The position numbers and the translations under genes are program-made. Source: Diphasiastrum complanatum (taxonomy: Eukaryota; Streptophyta; Lycopodiopsida; Lycopodiales; Lycopodiaceae). From it: a stretch of DNA of 64,000 bases. Below the pieces are notes generated by a model that worked only from the letters and a program-made list of their open reading frames with translations, made no database searches and was not told the DNA's origin. This document shows positions 1 to 11,805 of the stretch, one piece after another; position 1 is the first letter of the stretch; each line of letters begins with the position of its first letter. Where the stretch lies: the NCBI GenBank assembly GCA_029204225.1, contig CM055098.1:26145473-26209472 (forward strand), read 5' to 3'.

Positions 1-1041
1 GCAAAGGAGGAGATCACTCAAGAGGAGATCTTGGCAAAGTGTGATATTGCTTGCATTGAGGAGGAGCATCAAAAGGAGGAAGATCTTGAGGATCTGCCTC
101 AAAGCATGAGAGTTCCAAGGGAGTCCTCAATGACAATGGCCAAGTCATCAAATTGCATGCAAAATGTCCATTCAAGTGTGCATCTTGCAAGGGTGGCGAG
201 CATTGGAGAGTCTACTATCTTTGAATACTTTTTGGAAAGTAGTAGTAGACATGAGGTGACTTGTTTCTTACCTTTAAGATTCATGGTGTTTATTACTTTG
301 TATGACAAGACAATGAAATGGGATGCTTTGAAATCTACATTTGTTGTTGATAAAGCAATTTCATTGGATAACTATTTTTGTAATAGTTTGAATAGAGTCA
401 TAAAAGATGAAACATCATTTGCTTTGAAAATCTTTGTGTCCACATGCCTTGTGCATGATCATTCCAATTTAAGGACCAAAGATTATCCTATTTCAATGAT
501 AGAAATAATGGTAGTGTTTTGCTCTTCAAGTAAAGATTGTAGAATCTATTTGTTTTCAACCAAAGAATTTGTCAATGGTGGAAATGTGATCTTTCAAGAG
601 TGGAAGGTTTGTAAACTTGAAGAAGCACCTTTGGATCAACACCTTATTCAATTCATTGATGTTTTGGAGTCAAGTCAAGTGGAGGAGCAAGCAGATGGAG
701 CCATCTAGGCTCAATCATATGGATCAAGCAAGGCAAGTTGTCTTTGGCAACAATATGTATGCACTTAATAGTTTTATTGATGTATCTTCAAGTGCACAAA
801 ATGCCTTGGAATCCATGGCTTGGCATGATGTTTAGTTTTGAAGAGTGCTACATGTATATAGACACATTTATGGAACATCTTGTAAGGGATCCTCTAAGAG
901 GTGGTGAAAGATCCTTCATGGACATCATTCTCTATTGGAGTCTCAAAGTTCCTTGTTTGTAGCTGGATTTTTTAGACACTTCTAAAAGCATTCATTCATC
1001 TAGCAAGAGAGTTGTAGATAGATCAAGCTAAATTTGAGGAG
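1..1041 (+). pseudogene. Degenerate Ty1/copia pol fragment, copy 1
   Basis: An open stretch (31-708) encodes a decayed copia polyprotein segment. Its end resembles the integrase/reverse-transcriptase junction of copia elements, where a 'STKEFV..GNVIF.E' stretch stands in for the usual 'SRDVIFDE'. No catalytic motif survives and the frame breaks after 708. The same sequence recurs at about 2139-3240, where the junction is better preserved, and that identifies this copy. It ends in a purine-rich run (TTTGAGGAG, about 1033-1041) next to a probable LTR. Not a host gene. Confidence 0.55.
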
Positions 1042-1925
1042 TGTGAAGAATTGCCAAAAATTGGCAAATCTAGCTTGATCAAAGACCATGTAGAACATTG
1101 TAAATATTGTGTATAATGGGTTCCACACATGTAAGTCCAAGATTCCACGTGGCAACCCACTCCTAATATAGGTTAGGTCAATTCAAGAGAGTTGGTCATG
1201 TCTATTTGGTGGTCATCCCTACTTTATAGGACCTACACCTAAGTTTAAGGTGAAAATTTGACCAACTAGCTACCTACCAAGCATAACTCTAGGAAATAGA
1301 CTACGGTTTTATTTTAGGTCAAGGAGAGTGAGTTAACTTCCTTATTACATGCTGGAAATCCACCTAACTTCAAGAAGGAAGTCGAATTTTGCTATGTATT
1401 CCCTCTCTCCATAGTGAGAAGATAGAAAATTTTTGGAGCTCATTGGCAATCTCAAGCTAGTTCACTATGTACATTGAGTTTTTGTGATCCAAATGAAACC
1501 AAATCAATTTGTACTTGTTTCTCAGGTTGAAGGCCGTACTACAGCCTGTAGTACACACATGTGGGCTCAAATTTCAATGTTGATCAATGCTTTTGATTGT
1601 TAATGCTTGTTGTTTGTCAAATTGCCAATCTAGATCAACTTTTTGATGACTAGTTTTTTGGTAGATTGTTAAGCAAGCATCCAATCACTCTTGTGGATCT
1701 TTTGTAGATCCATTTATGGTCCTAAAATACAGTACTTTCACAGTAAATTCATAACTCCTCGCAAATCTATTGATGTTCGACTATGGAGCTTTTCTCTTAT
1801 TCAAAAAAGGTTCACATCTCAAGTTAATCGTCGTTAATAGAATTCCATATTAGTTAAACTTAGTAAAGACCAAAAAGATTTTTGTCAACGTGAAACTTGC
1901 TGAAATAAACACTATCCGGTAGACA
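1042..1925 (+). repeat. Probable LTR of a copia element
   Basis: The sequence starts TGTGAAGAATTGCC directly after a short polypurine run. Its first 200 bp match the reversed LTR ending at 36045: shared blocks include the start, 'cacatgt', 'ccacgtgg' and a segment around 'ctactttat'. The right edge is not defined; no primer site follows. Confidence 0.45.
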
Positions 1926-1996
1926 TGATTACAATACTAGCACTCAAAACTAGATCTAGATTAGCAATTATCAATCAAGAGAAAAGGGATTTAAAC

Positions 1997-2114
1997 ATGG
2001 AAGGTTGTTTAAGTTGGATGCTAATGTTGCTATTGAAATCATGTGTCAAAGAAAACATGGAAGGTTGTTTAAATTGGATGCTAATGTTGCTATTGAAATC
2101 ATGTGTCAAAGGAG
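1997..2114. repeat. Two-copy 60-bp tandem duplication
   Basis: Two nearly identical units start at 1997 and 2057 with a period of exactly 60 bp, so the reading frame is kept across them. Nothing suggests the unit is functional; it lies in TE debris. Confidence 0.8.
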
Positions 2115-2138
2115 CTAGATCTCCACCTTACAAATACA

Positions 2139-3240
2139 AAGTGTGATCTTGCTAGGATTGAGGAGGAGCATCAAAGTAAAGAAGTTCTTGATGATCAACT
2201 TTGAAAATTTTAGCTTGATCTTTTCTCATCTTTCATGTACAAAAGTTCATTAGTATCTTGTACATATTTTCATGTTGAGTTTAAAAAGTCGAGGCCTCCA
2301 ACTCAAGTCTAGTGAGATGGTGACACTTGCAACAAAATGTAAGGATCTACTTGAGAGCAAGGACTTTCTCTCACTCTTTGAATGTGCTTTGGGACAGAGT
2401 CTTCATGTAAGTGTTTGGTTTGAGTGAGAAAGTGTGAGTGATTTTTTATGAATGCTTGTGTGCTCTTGCCTTGAAGATTGTATAGGAAGACAATCAAGTG
2501 CTAGTTTCATGTGCAAGATCAAACACATTGATTTGTGTGTCCTCACACATGTGAAAAAGAACACATCAAATTCAAAACCCGAGAGCTCCAAGAAGGTCCT
2601 CAAGGACAAAGGTCCGAGTCATCAAAGTTCATGCAATCTCTTCACTCATGTGTGCACTTTGCAAGGGGGAGAAGCAATAGACAGTGTTAGTAGACATGAT
2701 GTGACTTATTTTTTATCTTCAACATTCATGATGTTTAGTACATTATGTGGATATGACAAGACAATGAAGCTGAATGCTGTCCAATTTACATTTGTTGTTG
2801 ATAAAGCAATTTCATTGGATAACTATTTTTGTAATAGTTTGAAAAGTCGCGTCATAAAAAATAAAGCATCATTTAGTATGTTTGCTTTGGAAATCTTTGA
2901 GTCCACATGTTTTGTGCATGTTCATTTCAATGTAAGGACCAAAGCAAATCCTACATCAATGATAGAAATAATGGTAGGATATTGCTCTCTAAAAAAATTA
3001 TTGAATTTACATTTCCTCTACTAAGAGAGTTGTTATTAGTAGAGATGTAATTTTCTATGAAGGGAAGAAATATATGTATGAAGAAGCATTTGTAGATTAG
3101 TAACCAATCCAAATCATTGATGGCTGGGAGTCAAGTCAAGAGGATGAGCAACCCAAGACTAGAGGACTCCAAGAAAGTCTTCAAGTCACAAGATGGAGCC
3201 ATCAAGGCTGACTTATATGGATAAAGCAAGGCAAGCTGAA
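2139..3240 (+). pseudogene. Degenerate Ty1/copia pol fragment, copy 2
   Basis: This is a direct repeat of the window's first 800 bp, with an extra segment at about 2200-2640. Both copies contain the run FVVDKAISLDNYFCNSL. At 3020-3090 the frame reads 'RVVISRDVIFYEGKKYMYEEAF', the typical copia link between integrase and reverse transcriptase, which confirms that the unit is retroelement-derived. Stop codons follow at about 3098. From 3240 to 3550 I see nothing recognisable. Confidence 0.6.
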
Positions 3241-3559
3241 TTGACTTGAGTAGGTTAACCTAATGACTCTTTGGTACATGAACATGTGCTATACCTGCTC
3301 AGCCAGCCAAGGATAGGATCATCTTTATATTATCATTCATTCATTCCATTGATGAGAAATCAAGATTTTGGAGTTCATTGACTATCTTGAGTTTTTGCTC
3401 TATTTGTGTAATGATTTTATGCAAAACCTTCTTTAAAATGGAACCACTGTCTAGATCCATTCTTTTAGAAGATCCTAGACAAAAAGGAATGGTTCCAACA
3501 TCATTTATTCTACACTCTTAATCACTTGCAGTAAATATAGACTTTTTAGCACCATTGAA

Positions 3560-4140
3560 AGAGAATAGAGTAGAGAAATAGTGCTTTTAGAAAGTCATGT
3601 GGGAACTAGCTCCACTATCAATCCACCATGATTCTATTGAGTTGCTCTTGCTTGTTGGTGAAGATGTAGATGTCATCAAGGATAAGTCTCCTTCATCCTC
3701 CTCTTCATGTACAAGGTTTTCTTGTTTTTTCTCCGATTCTGCATTCTTCTTCTTGTAGCACTTGGATGCAAAATGCCCCTTCTTTCCACAAAAGAAGCAT
3801 TTTAGTTCTTGATGCCTTTTCCTTGTGAACTTGAAGCTTGATCCTCCTCCTTGGCCTCCTTGCTTTGATTCTTTTTTACTCCCTCAGTCTTCTTTTTACC
3901 TTTGAATGTGCAGTTGGCTTTCCCATCTCCATCATGCAAAGAAGATAAAGAACTCATTCTATTCTTGGCACGTAGGATCCTACACTCCTCGGCCACAAGC
4001 ACACTATGTAGCTTGTCAATAGAAGGTAAGGCATCTTGGATTCAAAAGTACCCATTCAACTTAAAGGTCACATCCCTCATTTTTGGTCCAATGCTCATAT
4101 TGCCTTTGATGGGCTTGCACTCCTTGTCATAGGAACAAAT
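3560..4140 (-). pseudogene. Reversed copia gag-protease remnant
   Basis: Read on the minus strand, about 3964-4010 matches the copia gag run 'LPSxxxLxSVLxxEE'. Next come a lysine-rich linker and a CCHC zinc knuckle (CFFCGKKGHFASKC, about 3748-3800). The aspartic-protease motif WWIDSGASSHM follows at about 3598-3640 and ends in a stop. Frame changes separate these pieces. It belongs to the same family as the gag at 39448-40524 and 50340-51745, which have the same knuckle and protease context. Confidence 0.7.
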
Positions 4141-4840
4141 GCTTTAAGAAGGCTAACATAAAAAATTAATATGAAGTTTGCAATAACTATTTTAGTCACT
4201 TTGGAAGGACCATAGTATCTAGGTGGTAAATTATTATGTAACCTATTTTTTTTTTTCAAGTTTTTCATTATCAAAGTTCAAAGTATCCATTCAACTTAAC
4301 TAAAAGTCACATCCTATCCTACCTTTTTCGTCCAATGTTCATCTTTGCCTTTCTTGTGCCTTTGTCATGAACTTGAGCAAGCAATCATTCAATCTTCAAC
4401 ACAAATATTTGTTGGAAGTAGGGAGTAGGACAACGATCGCGACGGGTGGTGGGAAGATCTTTTTGACCTCTGTCTATTGTCCATTCCTCTATTTTGCATT
4501 CTTTGGTATATCTCTTCTACACCTAGCTGAGGGTTGTGTTTTTCAACACATGCATCTTTGACTGTTCCGGGCGGCCTCTCCCCTCCTAAGCTCTGTGTAG
4601 TTCAACACTTTCTTTTACTGGTGCGGCGTTGGAAGTTGGAACTCTCACCTCCGTGTTTTTCAACACTTTTCATTTCTGGTGCAGCCTTGCAACTCTCTGC
4701 TGCTCTCGTTGTCTTATTATTGAGCCGATTTCGCCCTTCCTTGGACGTTGGTCCCTAATGCTATGTTGTCCCTGGTTGTGGACCTAGAGCTCGCTTCTTT
4801 CTTCAGTTTCGTGTGACATTGGCCTGTCTGCTCCTGCCTT
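4141..4840. other. Non-coding stretch between TE remnants
   Basis: No convincing gene on either strand. Around 4535-4690 the element 'tttcaacac' recurs three times at about 75-bp spacing, possibly an old internal repeat. Confidence 0.4.
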
Positions 4841-5566
4841 ATGGCCTATATCGCTCAAACGCGTGGCAAAGCAGCTATAGCACCCTCTTCTACCATGTCC
4901 TCCCACTTTGCTCTCAGTCTTGACAAGATAGACTCTGCTCCGGCTTACGTAAGTGCGCTGAATAATCTCCCGCTCAACCCTAGAAGGCTTCTTCCTCCTC
5001 CGTCTTCTGCTCATCCTACTCTTGGTTACTTAGAAGCTCTCAAGCTCAATCCATGTTCCCATGCTCACCCTCCCCCTTCTATGGACAAATGGGAGTGCCT
5101 GAAGGAGGTTCCTATTACTGTTGAAGCTAGGAAGACTTCTGCTAGTAATCTTTCGTTTTTCTTTTTGTCAAATCTCGAAGCCTTCAATGCTTCGCAAGCC
5201 TCTCTTTATTCTTCCTCTTTTGTCATTTTTTTCGGAGCTCTTTTTCCTAAGCTTGCTTTCACAAAAGAATTTATCAATCTATCCATTGTTCCTCGCTTTA
5301 AATTCTTTATTGATTTTGAATCGCTAGGAGCTAACTGCTTCCTTCTTCACTTCGGATCTAAAGCTGACGTCCATGAGCTCCTCCTTACCTCTCCCTCTAG
5401 GTTCAAAAACTCGATTGTTTCGGGTTTGAAGTTTAGCAAGAACTTCAGTCTTCAAAATGCTGAATCTATTTATCTTCCTGTCTGCTTATCGCTCACTCTC
5501 TTCCCTACTAGGTTCAAATGTTTCCTCTTTGGTTATTATGAGGTCATCATAAGGGTCAATATTTAA
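4841..5566 (+). CDS. Uncharacterised 241-codon ORF, possibly LINE ORF1-like
   Basis: An uninterrupted ATG-initiated frame of 241 codons that I do not recognise as a host gene. Residues 1-95 are low complexity, rich in Ser, Pro and Ala. Residues about 150-205 alternate aromatic and acidic residues (ANCFLLHFGSKADVHELLL, then F-x-x-S-x-V-x-G-L-K-F). The pattern is reminiscent of the DUF4283 domain at the start of plant LINE ORF1 proteins, but the expected tryptophan is a phenylalanine. There is no zinc knuckle and no endonuclease or reverse transcriptase downstream; a copia LTR follows within 100 bp. It could be a truncated LINE or a chance frame. Confidence 0.25.
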   Translation: MAYIAQTRGKAAIAPSSTMSSHFALSLDKIDSAPAYVSALNNLPLNPRRLLPPPSSAHPTLGYLEALKLNPCSHAHPPPSMDKWECLKEVPITVEARKTSASNLSFFFLSNLEAFNASQASLYSSSFVIFFGALFPKLAFTKEFINLSIVPRFKFFIDFESLGANCFLLHFGSKADVHELLLTSPSRFKNSIVSGLKFSKNFSLQNAESIYLPVCLSLTLFPTRFKCFLFGYYEVIIRVNI

Positions 5567-5639
5567 TACCCAAATAATTAAGTAGACCCATATTATACAT
5601 TGAATTAAATTCATGGGTCCTACTTAATAATACACTCTA

Positions 5640-6503
5640 TGTTAACTTTACATAATGGTAGAAGATTCTAAAAATTCGTATTAGAGTAAAATAATCTAGA
5701 ATGTTTAGCTTTTAGACTTTTCTAAAAAAAAACTAAATAGAGAGTAGGATCTACTTTTTGAAAAACACTCCTAGTGAGAGAGTGAATGTAGAGAGGAGAA
5801 ATTTTTTTTGTGTGCAGTCTATTAGGAGAACTAACAGTTCTTGAGTGGAGAATGATCAAAATTGAATGGAGAAATATTCAGATCAGTAAATCACTCTAGA
5901 GAAGCTATAGACTTCATTTAGATGCTCAGTATATTGAGTTTCTCTCACGTTCTTCTATTTCCTTTGTATTTTCAAGAAAATGAAGATTTCTTTCATGAAA
6001 TCCATCGTACATTGAATATCTAATGTTTCTGTTTGATTCATTTCATAAGTACTATTCTAATAGTATGTAAATGATATTCAAACATCAATGCTTATCTCAC
6101 AGGAATGAGAATCAATCATCAGTTTACTTTTTACAAGACTTTGTGAAGGATTTCACATTTTTATCCATAATTTTTTGATAAATGATCCAAAATAGGTTTT
6201 GTAAAGTGGAGATAGGGCGATTTCTACTCTACTAAGACTGTTTTGAGTCACACAGGTCATGCCACGTGTCAGTATGATACTTTTCCAACGTGGATAAGCT
6301 GATACAGAAACTAAATACTGACCAAAAGTCAATACACAATATTCTGTAGTGATTTTTATGATTAAAATCACATCTGAATCTTCATTAAATAATTTCAGAT
6401 CTATATTTGACAACTGTTATGTGTCGTTAGACCATTGTTTGACTAATAATTTCATAGACTACAAAATAGTCTATCACATATTTTCCTTGATAAATTCTTA
6501 ACA
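5640..6503 (+). repeat. 5' LTR of the composite copia element
   Basis: The last 570 bp match 11298-11805 almost base for base, apart from a roughly 72-bp deletion in the 3' copy. It ends TTCTTAACA, followed by one G and the primer site. The start is inferred from a TG dinucleotide only. Confidence 0.65.
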
Positions 6504-6504
6504 G

Positions 6505-6516
6505 TGGTATCAGAGC
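6505..6516 (+). other. Primer-binding site (initiator tRNA-Met)
   Basis: TGGTATCAGAGC, the standard copia primer site complementary to the 3' end of initiator tRNA-Met, one base after the LTR end. Confidence 0.9.
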
Positions 6517-6540
6517 AGGTTGATTCCTGAGATTTCAGAG

Positions 6541-8757
6541 ATGTCAACATTTGGTATTGTACAACAAAAAATTACTTCAATACTTGACAGTTCAGGCTGC
6601 AACTATCAAGTTTGGAAAATCAAGACAAACTTACTTCTTAAGGGAGAAGGTTTGTGGCCATGGGTTGATGGCACAGAAGAGATGCCTCAATAGGTAAAGA
6701 ATTGAAGGACTTGAGAGACAAAAATGACAAGGCTCTTGTCATCATAAGCATTTCCTTGTCTGAAGATTTGTTGCTTGATATTTCAAAATTTTCTAAAGCC
6801 AGGGAAGTATGGAATGCTATTCAATCTAAATTTGAAAAGAAATCTGAAGGTGAAGTTGTACATCTTCATAATCAACTTTACAATACTGTTTGGGATGGAA
6901 AAGATTTAGATGCACATGTCAAGAAATTGAGATCATTATTCTCATCTCTTAAGCTAGTAGAAAAAGAGCATGAAATTTCAGATTCTCAAAAGTATACTAT
7001 CTTTTTGAGATCTCTACCTAATACTTATTCTGCAATAAGGACTATTATAAGTAGGACTGTGCATCTTGACTTTGAAGAAGCAGTTAAAGTTGTACAAGAG
7101 GAGGACTTCCTGAGAAAGCAAGCTGATCATTCCAACAATGAGAAAGCCTTCTATGCCAAGAAGAGTACAAAGAAAGGATTCCTTAAGAATCCAAAGAAAA
7201 AAGGTCCAAATCAGCAACAGCAGTTTCAGCCTTCAAGCATGAATGATGCAAAGGAAGACAAAGATAAAGTGATTTGCTCCAGATGCAAGAGAAAAGGACA
7301 TGCTATTGACAAATGTTGGCTCAATCCAAAAATGCCTTGCTGTCATTGTCAAAAAGTGGGACATGTAGCCATTGATTGCTTCAGGAATCCGAAAAATCAA
7401 AAGAAACAAGAGAAAGCTCACATAGTAAAGGAACAAAAAGAAGAAGCACAAGAAGATTATGCAGAATGCTCCAAAGATGGAGAACTAAGAGGGAGAACTT
7501 CAGCCTTTATTTGTACTGATGACTCTTGTTATATATCTTCTAACAGAGACATTGATGTTGTACTAGACTCAGGTGCTACTTCACATATTATTTCAGATAG
7601 AAGTTTATTGTCCAACTTCCAATACGCCAATGACCAAAGACATGTAATCTTAGGTGATGGAAACAGACACAGAGTTATTGGTCTAGGCAACATCAATTTG
7701 AAAACTGTTAAAGGCATAAAAGTCCTTAAGGATGCACTCTTTGTTCCATCAATAAAGAGAGATTTACTTTCTGTAGCCAAGATAACTGATGATGGCATGA
7801 GAGTGTCATTTGCTAATGACCTATGCATAGTGATTGATACAAAAACCAGCAGCATTATGGCAGTAGCAAAAAGAAAGCAAAATCTCTATATCTTGAAAGT
7901 ACATGAAGATGAAGATGAGATTCATAGTTCTACAGAGACTATGAATAATTTATGGCATCAAAGATTGTACTACATCAGCCATAAGAGACTGGTAGAGCTT
8001 TGCCAAGAAGGATACATATCAAGTATACAATCTGCTGATATGAATTCTTTCATTCCATGTGAAGCTTGTTGCTTGGGGAAAATGCACAGACAACCTTTTA
8101 ATACAAAAGGTTACAGAGCCAGAGATATATTGAAAATTGTACACTTTGATTTATGTGGTCCTATATCTACTGAATCCATTGGAGGTGCAAATACTTCATT
8201 ACTTTCATTGATGATTTTTCAAGGTTCACAGTGATATATTTCTTGAAGAATTAATCAGAAGCTTTCGAATTTTTCAAAGAATATTTGTATTTTGCTGAAA
8301 AAGCCACAAACAAGAAGTTGAGGCAACTTAGGACTGACAAAGGAGGAGAGTATATGTCCAAGGAATTTGAAAATTTCTATAGGTCCAATGGCATATATCG
8401 CCAGAAGACTGTGTCATACACACCGCAACATAATGGGACATCAAAAAGAAGAAATAGGACATTAATTGAAGCAGGTAAATGCATGCTTGCTCAAGCTAAG
8501 CTTCCTAGAAAATTCTGGGCAGAATCTATAGCAGTTGCAAACTACATGTTGAACAAGACATTGAAGACTTCATGTGATGGAAAAACACCTCATGAAGTTT
8601 GGCATGGTAGAAGGCCTGACCTATCTCACATTAAAATATTTGGATGTACAGCTTATGTTCTTAAACCTAAGCAACTAAGAACTAAGCTAGATGAAAATGC
8701 AACAAAAGGCATTCTGGTTGGCTTTGACAGTATTTCCAACTATTATAGAATATTGCA
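6541..8757 (+). pseudogene. Copia gag-protease-integrase, frameshifted
   Basis: The gag start ATG is at 6541 and the frame meets a stop at about 6691, then shifts into a 510-codon frame (6702-8234). That frame holds the gag domain, two CCHC-type knuckles (about 7276-7317 and 7336-7377: CSRCKRKGHAIDKC and CCHCQKVGHVAIDC), and the protease motif LDSGATSH at about 7564. Then come the pre-integrase region (LWHQRL) and the start of the integrase core. A second frameshift near 8200 leads to 8285-8757, with DKGGEYMSKEF and SYTPQHNG of the integrase catalytic core. Both the frame breaks and the reversed insertion at 8758 make it inactive. Confidence 0.85.
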
Positions 8758-9914
8758 GAGGTGTTGTCCATCTTCTCCCATATCCACTATCTTGAAATGT
8801 TTCGATATGTCTGTCTTCACCTCGATGATCAGCTGCTCACTCCTGCAAAGTATCAAAGTGTCGTCCATGTATGCAGCCACAATGATGACCATCTGTGACT
8901 CTGACATATACATTAGAATCAGCCAACAGAGGCTTGAATCCTAATGATTTCAGGGCATGATCTTTCTTCTTGTACCATTGTCGGGCTGATGGTTTCAGAC
9001 CGTAGATGCTCCTATGCATTCTGCATGCATAGTCAGGAAGTGAATTCGAGACATATCCTGGGGTTTGATCCATATAGACCTCTTCGTCTAGTTCGCCATG
9101 CAAGAAGGCTATCTTCTCGTCCGCAATGTGGATCTTGAGATCATAAGCTGCTGCATATGCAAATAACAGACGTAGGGACGAATGTTTGACGACAGGAGAG
9201 AAGGTTCAGAGTAGTCAATACCATATCTCTGAGAGAAACCTTTCGCCACCAGTATTGTCTTGTATTTCGTCACATTCCCATATGGTCCGTATTTGAGCTT
9301 GAAAACCCATTTGCATTTGACAGTCTTGTGCTTATGTGGTAATGGCTCCAACGCCCACACCTGGTTCTTCCTCATGGACTCCATCTCTTCGTTCATGCTT
9401 CATAGCTGACAGGATCGTCGTTGGCCATTGTCCTGCTCTCATCGAATCTAACATCTCTCACTGTTTTCACAGTGTTCATGTCTGGCATGTAGATTATGTA
9501 GTATGACGAATTATTGTCATAACCTACCAGAAATCCCTGCTCGGCTTTCTCATCAAGCTTCTTTCGAAGCTTATCAGGAATATGTGCATAAGCTGCACAA
9601 CCAAAGATTCTGACGTGAGACAGGTTGGGCTTTCTACCCCACCATAGCTCATGTGGTGTCGTTTGAGGAACACCAGACTTGCCTGTTCGGTTCTGGATGT
9701 ACACGGCTGTAGCTACTGCTTCAGCCCACAGTGCCCTTGGAGCTTTCGAGTAGGCCATCATGCATCTGGCTGCTTCCATCAAGGTTCTGTTCTTCCTTTT
9801 TACAACATCATTGTGTTGTGGTGTGTAGGCTGCAGTCCTTCTGTGAATGATGCCACGATCATTGCAGAAGTCAGTGAATCGATTCAAGAGGTATTGATGA
9901 CAAGATAGGCACAA
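8758..9914 (-). pseudogene. Nested reversed copia: integrase and partial reverse transcriptase
   Basis: On the minus strand from 9900 downward: integrase C-terminal core (AAYTPQHN, then LWAEAVATAVYIQNR, HELWWGRKPNLSHVRIFG). Next is the reverse transcriptase start (MNEEMESMRKNQVWALEPLP, KCKWVFKLK) and, in a shifted frame, GLKPSARQWY and the catalytic YMDD at about 8850. Frames change at least three times. Gag and protease are missing, since integrase begins within about 30 bp of the primer site. The element stops abruptly in reverse transcriptase with no 3' LTR. Confidence 0.8.
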
Positions 9915-9925
9915 CTCTGATACCA
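9915..9925 (-). other. Primer-binding site of the nested copia
   Basis: The reverse complement reads TGGTATCAGAG, one base from the end of the adjacent LTR, the same spacing as in the host element. Confidence 0.85.
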
Positions 9926-9926
9926 C

Positions 9927-10939
9927 TGTAGAGAATGCGGAACTGTCGCGAAGCTTTCGCGAAGGTGAAGCAACCACGACTCTCTCTTTGCCATTCGGGT
10001 GGAGTCCAGATGCGATCGCTGGACACTGCTTGCTGAATCACTCCTACAGTCCTCCAGAATGTAGTCAGACACTGCTGATCTATGTTTATAAAATTAATAC
10101 AGCATTCAACATAGTTTCAACCAAGGTGCGGAATTAAAATGAACAAGGAAACTTAGACACATGAATAACAACAGACGCATTTGCATTCGAGATCAGACAC
10201 AACAAGAAAATCATCTATATTGATCTTTCTCTGATTTCTTCAAGCACTGCATACAAATCCACGCAGTCCGTCATGGTTCTCTCACGAGTAATTGTCTCGC
10301 TTTACTAGCGAACAGTTGGATCTATAGATCCTAGACAAAATTGTCTTCGCACGCAGGCGGACATGTATTCTACAATTTCGTCTTGATTGCTTACTAGCAT
10401 CAGACTACTTCATTACACTGTATGTGTGCTCTGTCATACTGTGTCAAGTATATCCAGCAAATATATAGTCGTTCTATGTAACTTTTAAGATTAAAGTGAC
10501 TAAACATCTACAACTAATCAGAAAATTACAAGAGTGGCAGATTAGCCACGACCTAGATTGTATCTGCTGACGTCATGCTATCAGGTCAGATATCTGTACT
10601 TCTGGTACTTGCATGATCTTGGCTGGTACTCTTTGGAGCATGAGGGGCAGGAGAAGGTTTCACAACATTGGTTTCGTTTCCTTCGATGGTTCTATTTCCA
10701 TCGTTGGTTTCGTTTTGGTCATCTGCCTTCTCTCGTACTGGACCGCAAAAGGTTCTCGTGCCAGACCGCAAAAGATTCTCGTTCGTGAATCTTTCGTGTT
10801 CGTGTTCGTTTCCTTTGACTTTCGTGTTCGCGAACCGTTCATCTTCGTTTCCTTTGACTTTCATGTTCGCGAACCGTTCGTCTTCGTGTTTCGTGTCAAG
10901 CGGAGGGCTGAAAGCTAGCAAGCTTTGTAGTTAGAAACA
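9927..10939 (-). repeat. 5' LTR of the nested reversed copia
   Basis: On the minus strand it probably runs TGTTTCTAAC... to ...TCTACA next to the primer site. The left edge is secure from the primer site; the right edge is inferred from the TG/CA rule and from where host reverse transcriptase resumes (about 10940). Confidence 0.6.
10796..10895. repeat. Tandem repeat with TTCGCGAA palindromes in an LTR
   Basis: Units of roughly 39 bp repeat about twice, each with 'cctttgactttc.tgttcgcgaaccgttc'. The embedded palindrome TTCGCGAA and repeated 'ttcgtgttcg' give a regular array near the start of the LTR, where promoter or enhancer elements often lie. Confidence 0.65.
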
Positions 10940-11297
10940 TTTTGTTTTTTCATGAAAGAGGAGATGAAATCCATGGAAAAGAACAAAGTATGGGAGCTGC
11001 AACCTTTACCTGAAGACAGAAAAAGCAATCAAGTGCAAATGGATATACTAGTACAAATATGGATTGGATGGTAAGATTGCAAGATATAAGGCCAACTTGT
11101 AGCTAAAGAAGTTTTGCAAAAATATGGCATAGACTACATGGAAACTGTCTCTCCTGTAGTGAAACATACAAGTATTCAGCTACTTCTTGCTCTTGCAACA
11201 TACTTTAATTATGAAGTTCACCAAGCAGATGAAAAGATTGCTTTCTTATATGGAGATTTAGAAGAAGATATCTACATGGAGCAGCTTGTTGGTTTCA
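10940..11297 (+). pseudogene. Copia reverse transcriptase N-terminal fragment
   Basis: Continuation of the host copia: 'MKEEMKSMEKNKVWEL', two frame breaks, then QKYGIDYMETVSPVVKHTSIQLLLALA and the DLEEDIYMEQ motif. The sequence then passes without a gap into LTR interior at 11298, so the YVDD-containing palm, RNase H and the polypurine tract were deleted. Confidence 0.8.
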
Positions 11298-11805
11298 TGC
11301 TCAGTATATTTGAGTTTCTCTCACATTCTTCTATTTTCTTTGTATTTTCAAAAAAATGAAGATTTCTTTCATGAAATCCATCGTACATTGAATATCTAAT
11401 GTTTCTGTTTGATTCATTTCATAAGTACTATTCTAATAGTGTAAATGATATTCAAACATCAATACTTATCTCACAACAATGAGAATTAATCATCAGTTTA
11501 CTTTTTACAAGACTTTGTGAAGAATTTCACATTTTTATCCATAATTTTTTGATGAATGATCCAAAACAAGTTTTGTAAAGTGGAGATAGGGCGATTTCTA
11601 CTCTACTAGGACTGTTTTGAGTCACACAGGTCATGCCACGTGTCAGTATGATACTTGTCCAATGTGGATAAACATCTAAATCTTCATTCAATAATTTCAG
11701 ATCTATATTTGACAACTGTTATGTGTCGTTAGACCATTGTTTGACTTATAATTTCATAGACTACAAAATAGTCTATCACATATTCTCCTTTATAAATTCT
11801 TAGCA
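11298..11805 (+). repeat. Truncated 3' LTR of the composite copia
   Basis: Matches the 3' two thirds of the 5' LTR (5930-6503), begins inside it and ends TTCTTAGCA. It carries a roughly 72-bp internal deletion relative to the 5' copy. Confidence 0.8.

Larger units (their letters stand above)
5640..11805 (+). mobile_element. Composite Ty1/copia element with nested reversed copia
   Basis: A + strand copia element: 5' LTR ending at 6503, initiator-tRNA-Met primer site at 6505, gag-protease-integrase to about 8757, a reversed copia fragment with LTR (8758-10939), then reverse transcriptase (10940-11297) running directly into the interior of the 3' LTR (11298-11805). The rest of reverse transcriptase, RNase H and the start of the 3' LTR are missing. 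The 5' boundary (TGTTAAC at 5640) is the weakest point; no target duplication was found. Confidence 0.75.

Noticed and set aside
4841-5566. A transmembrane host protein
   Set aside because: The Phe/Leu-rich stretches are broken by charged residues and do not form clean membrane spans; a LINE-like origin is as likely.
10558-10934. Overlapping frames rich in Phe, Val, Ser and Arg
   Set aside because: They come from the short tandem repeats in a copia LTR; complementary frames are open for the same reason.
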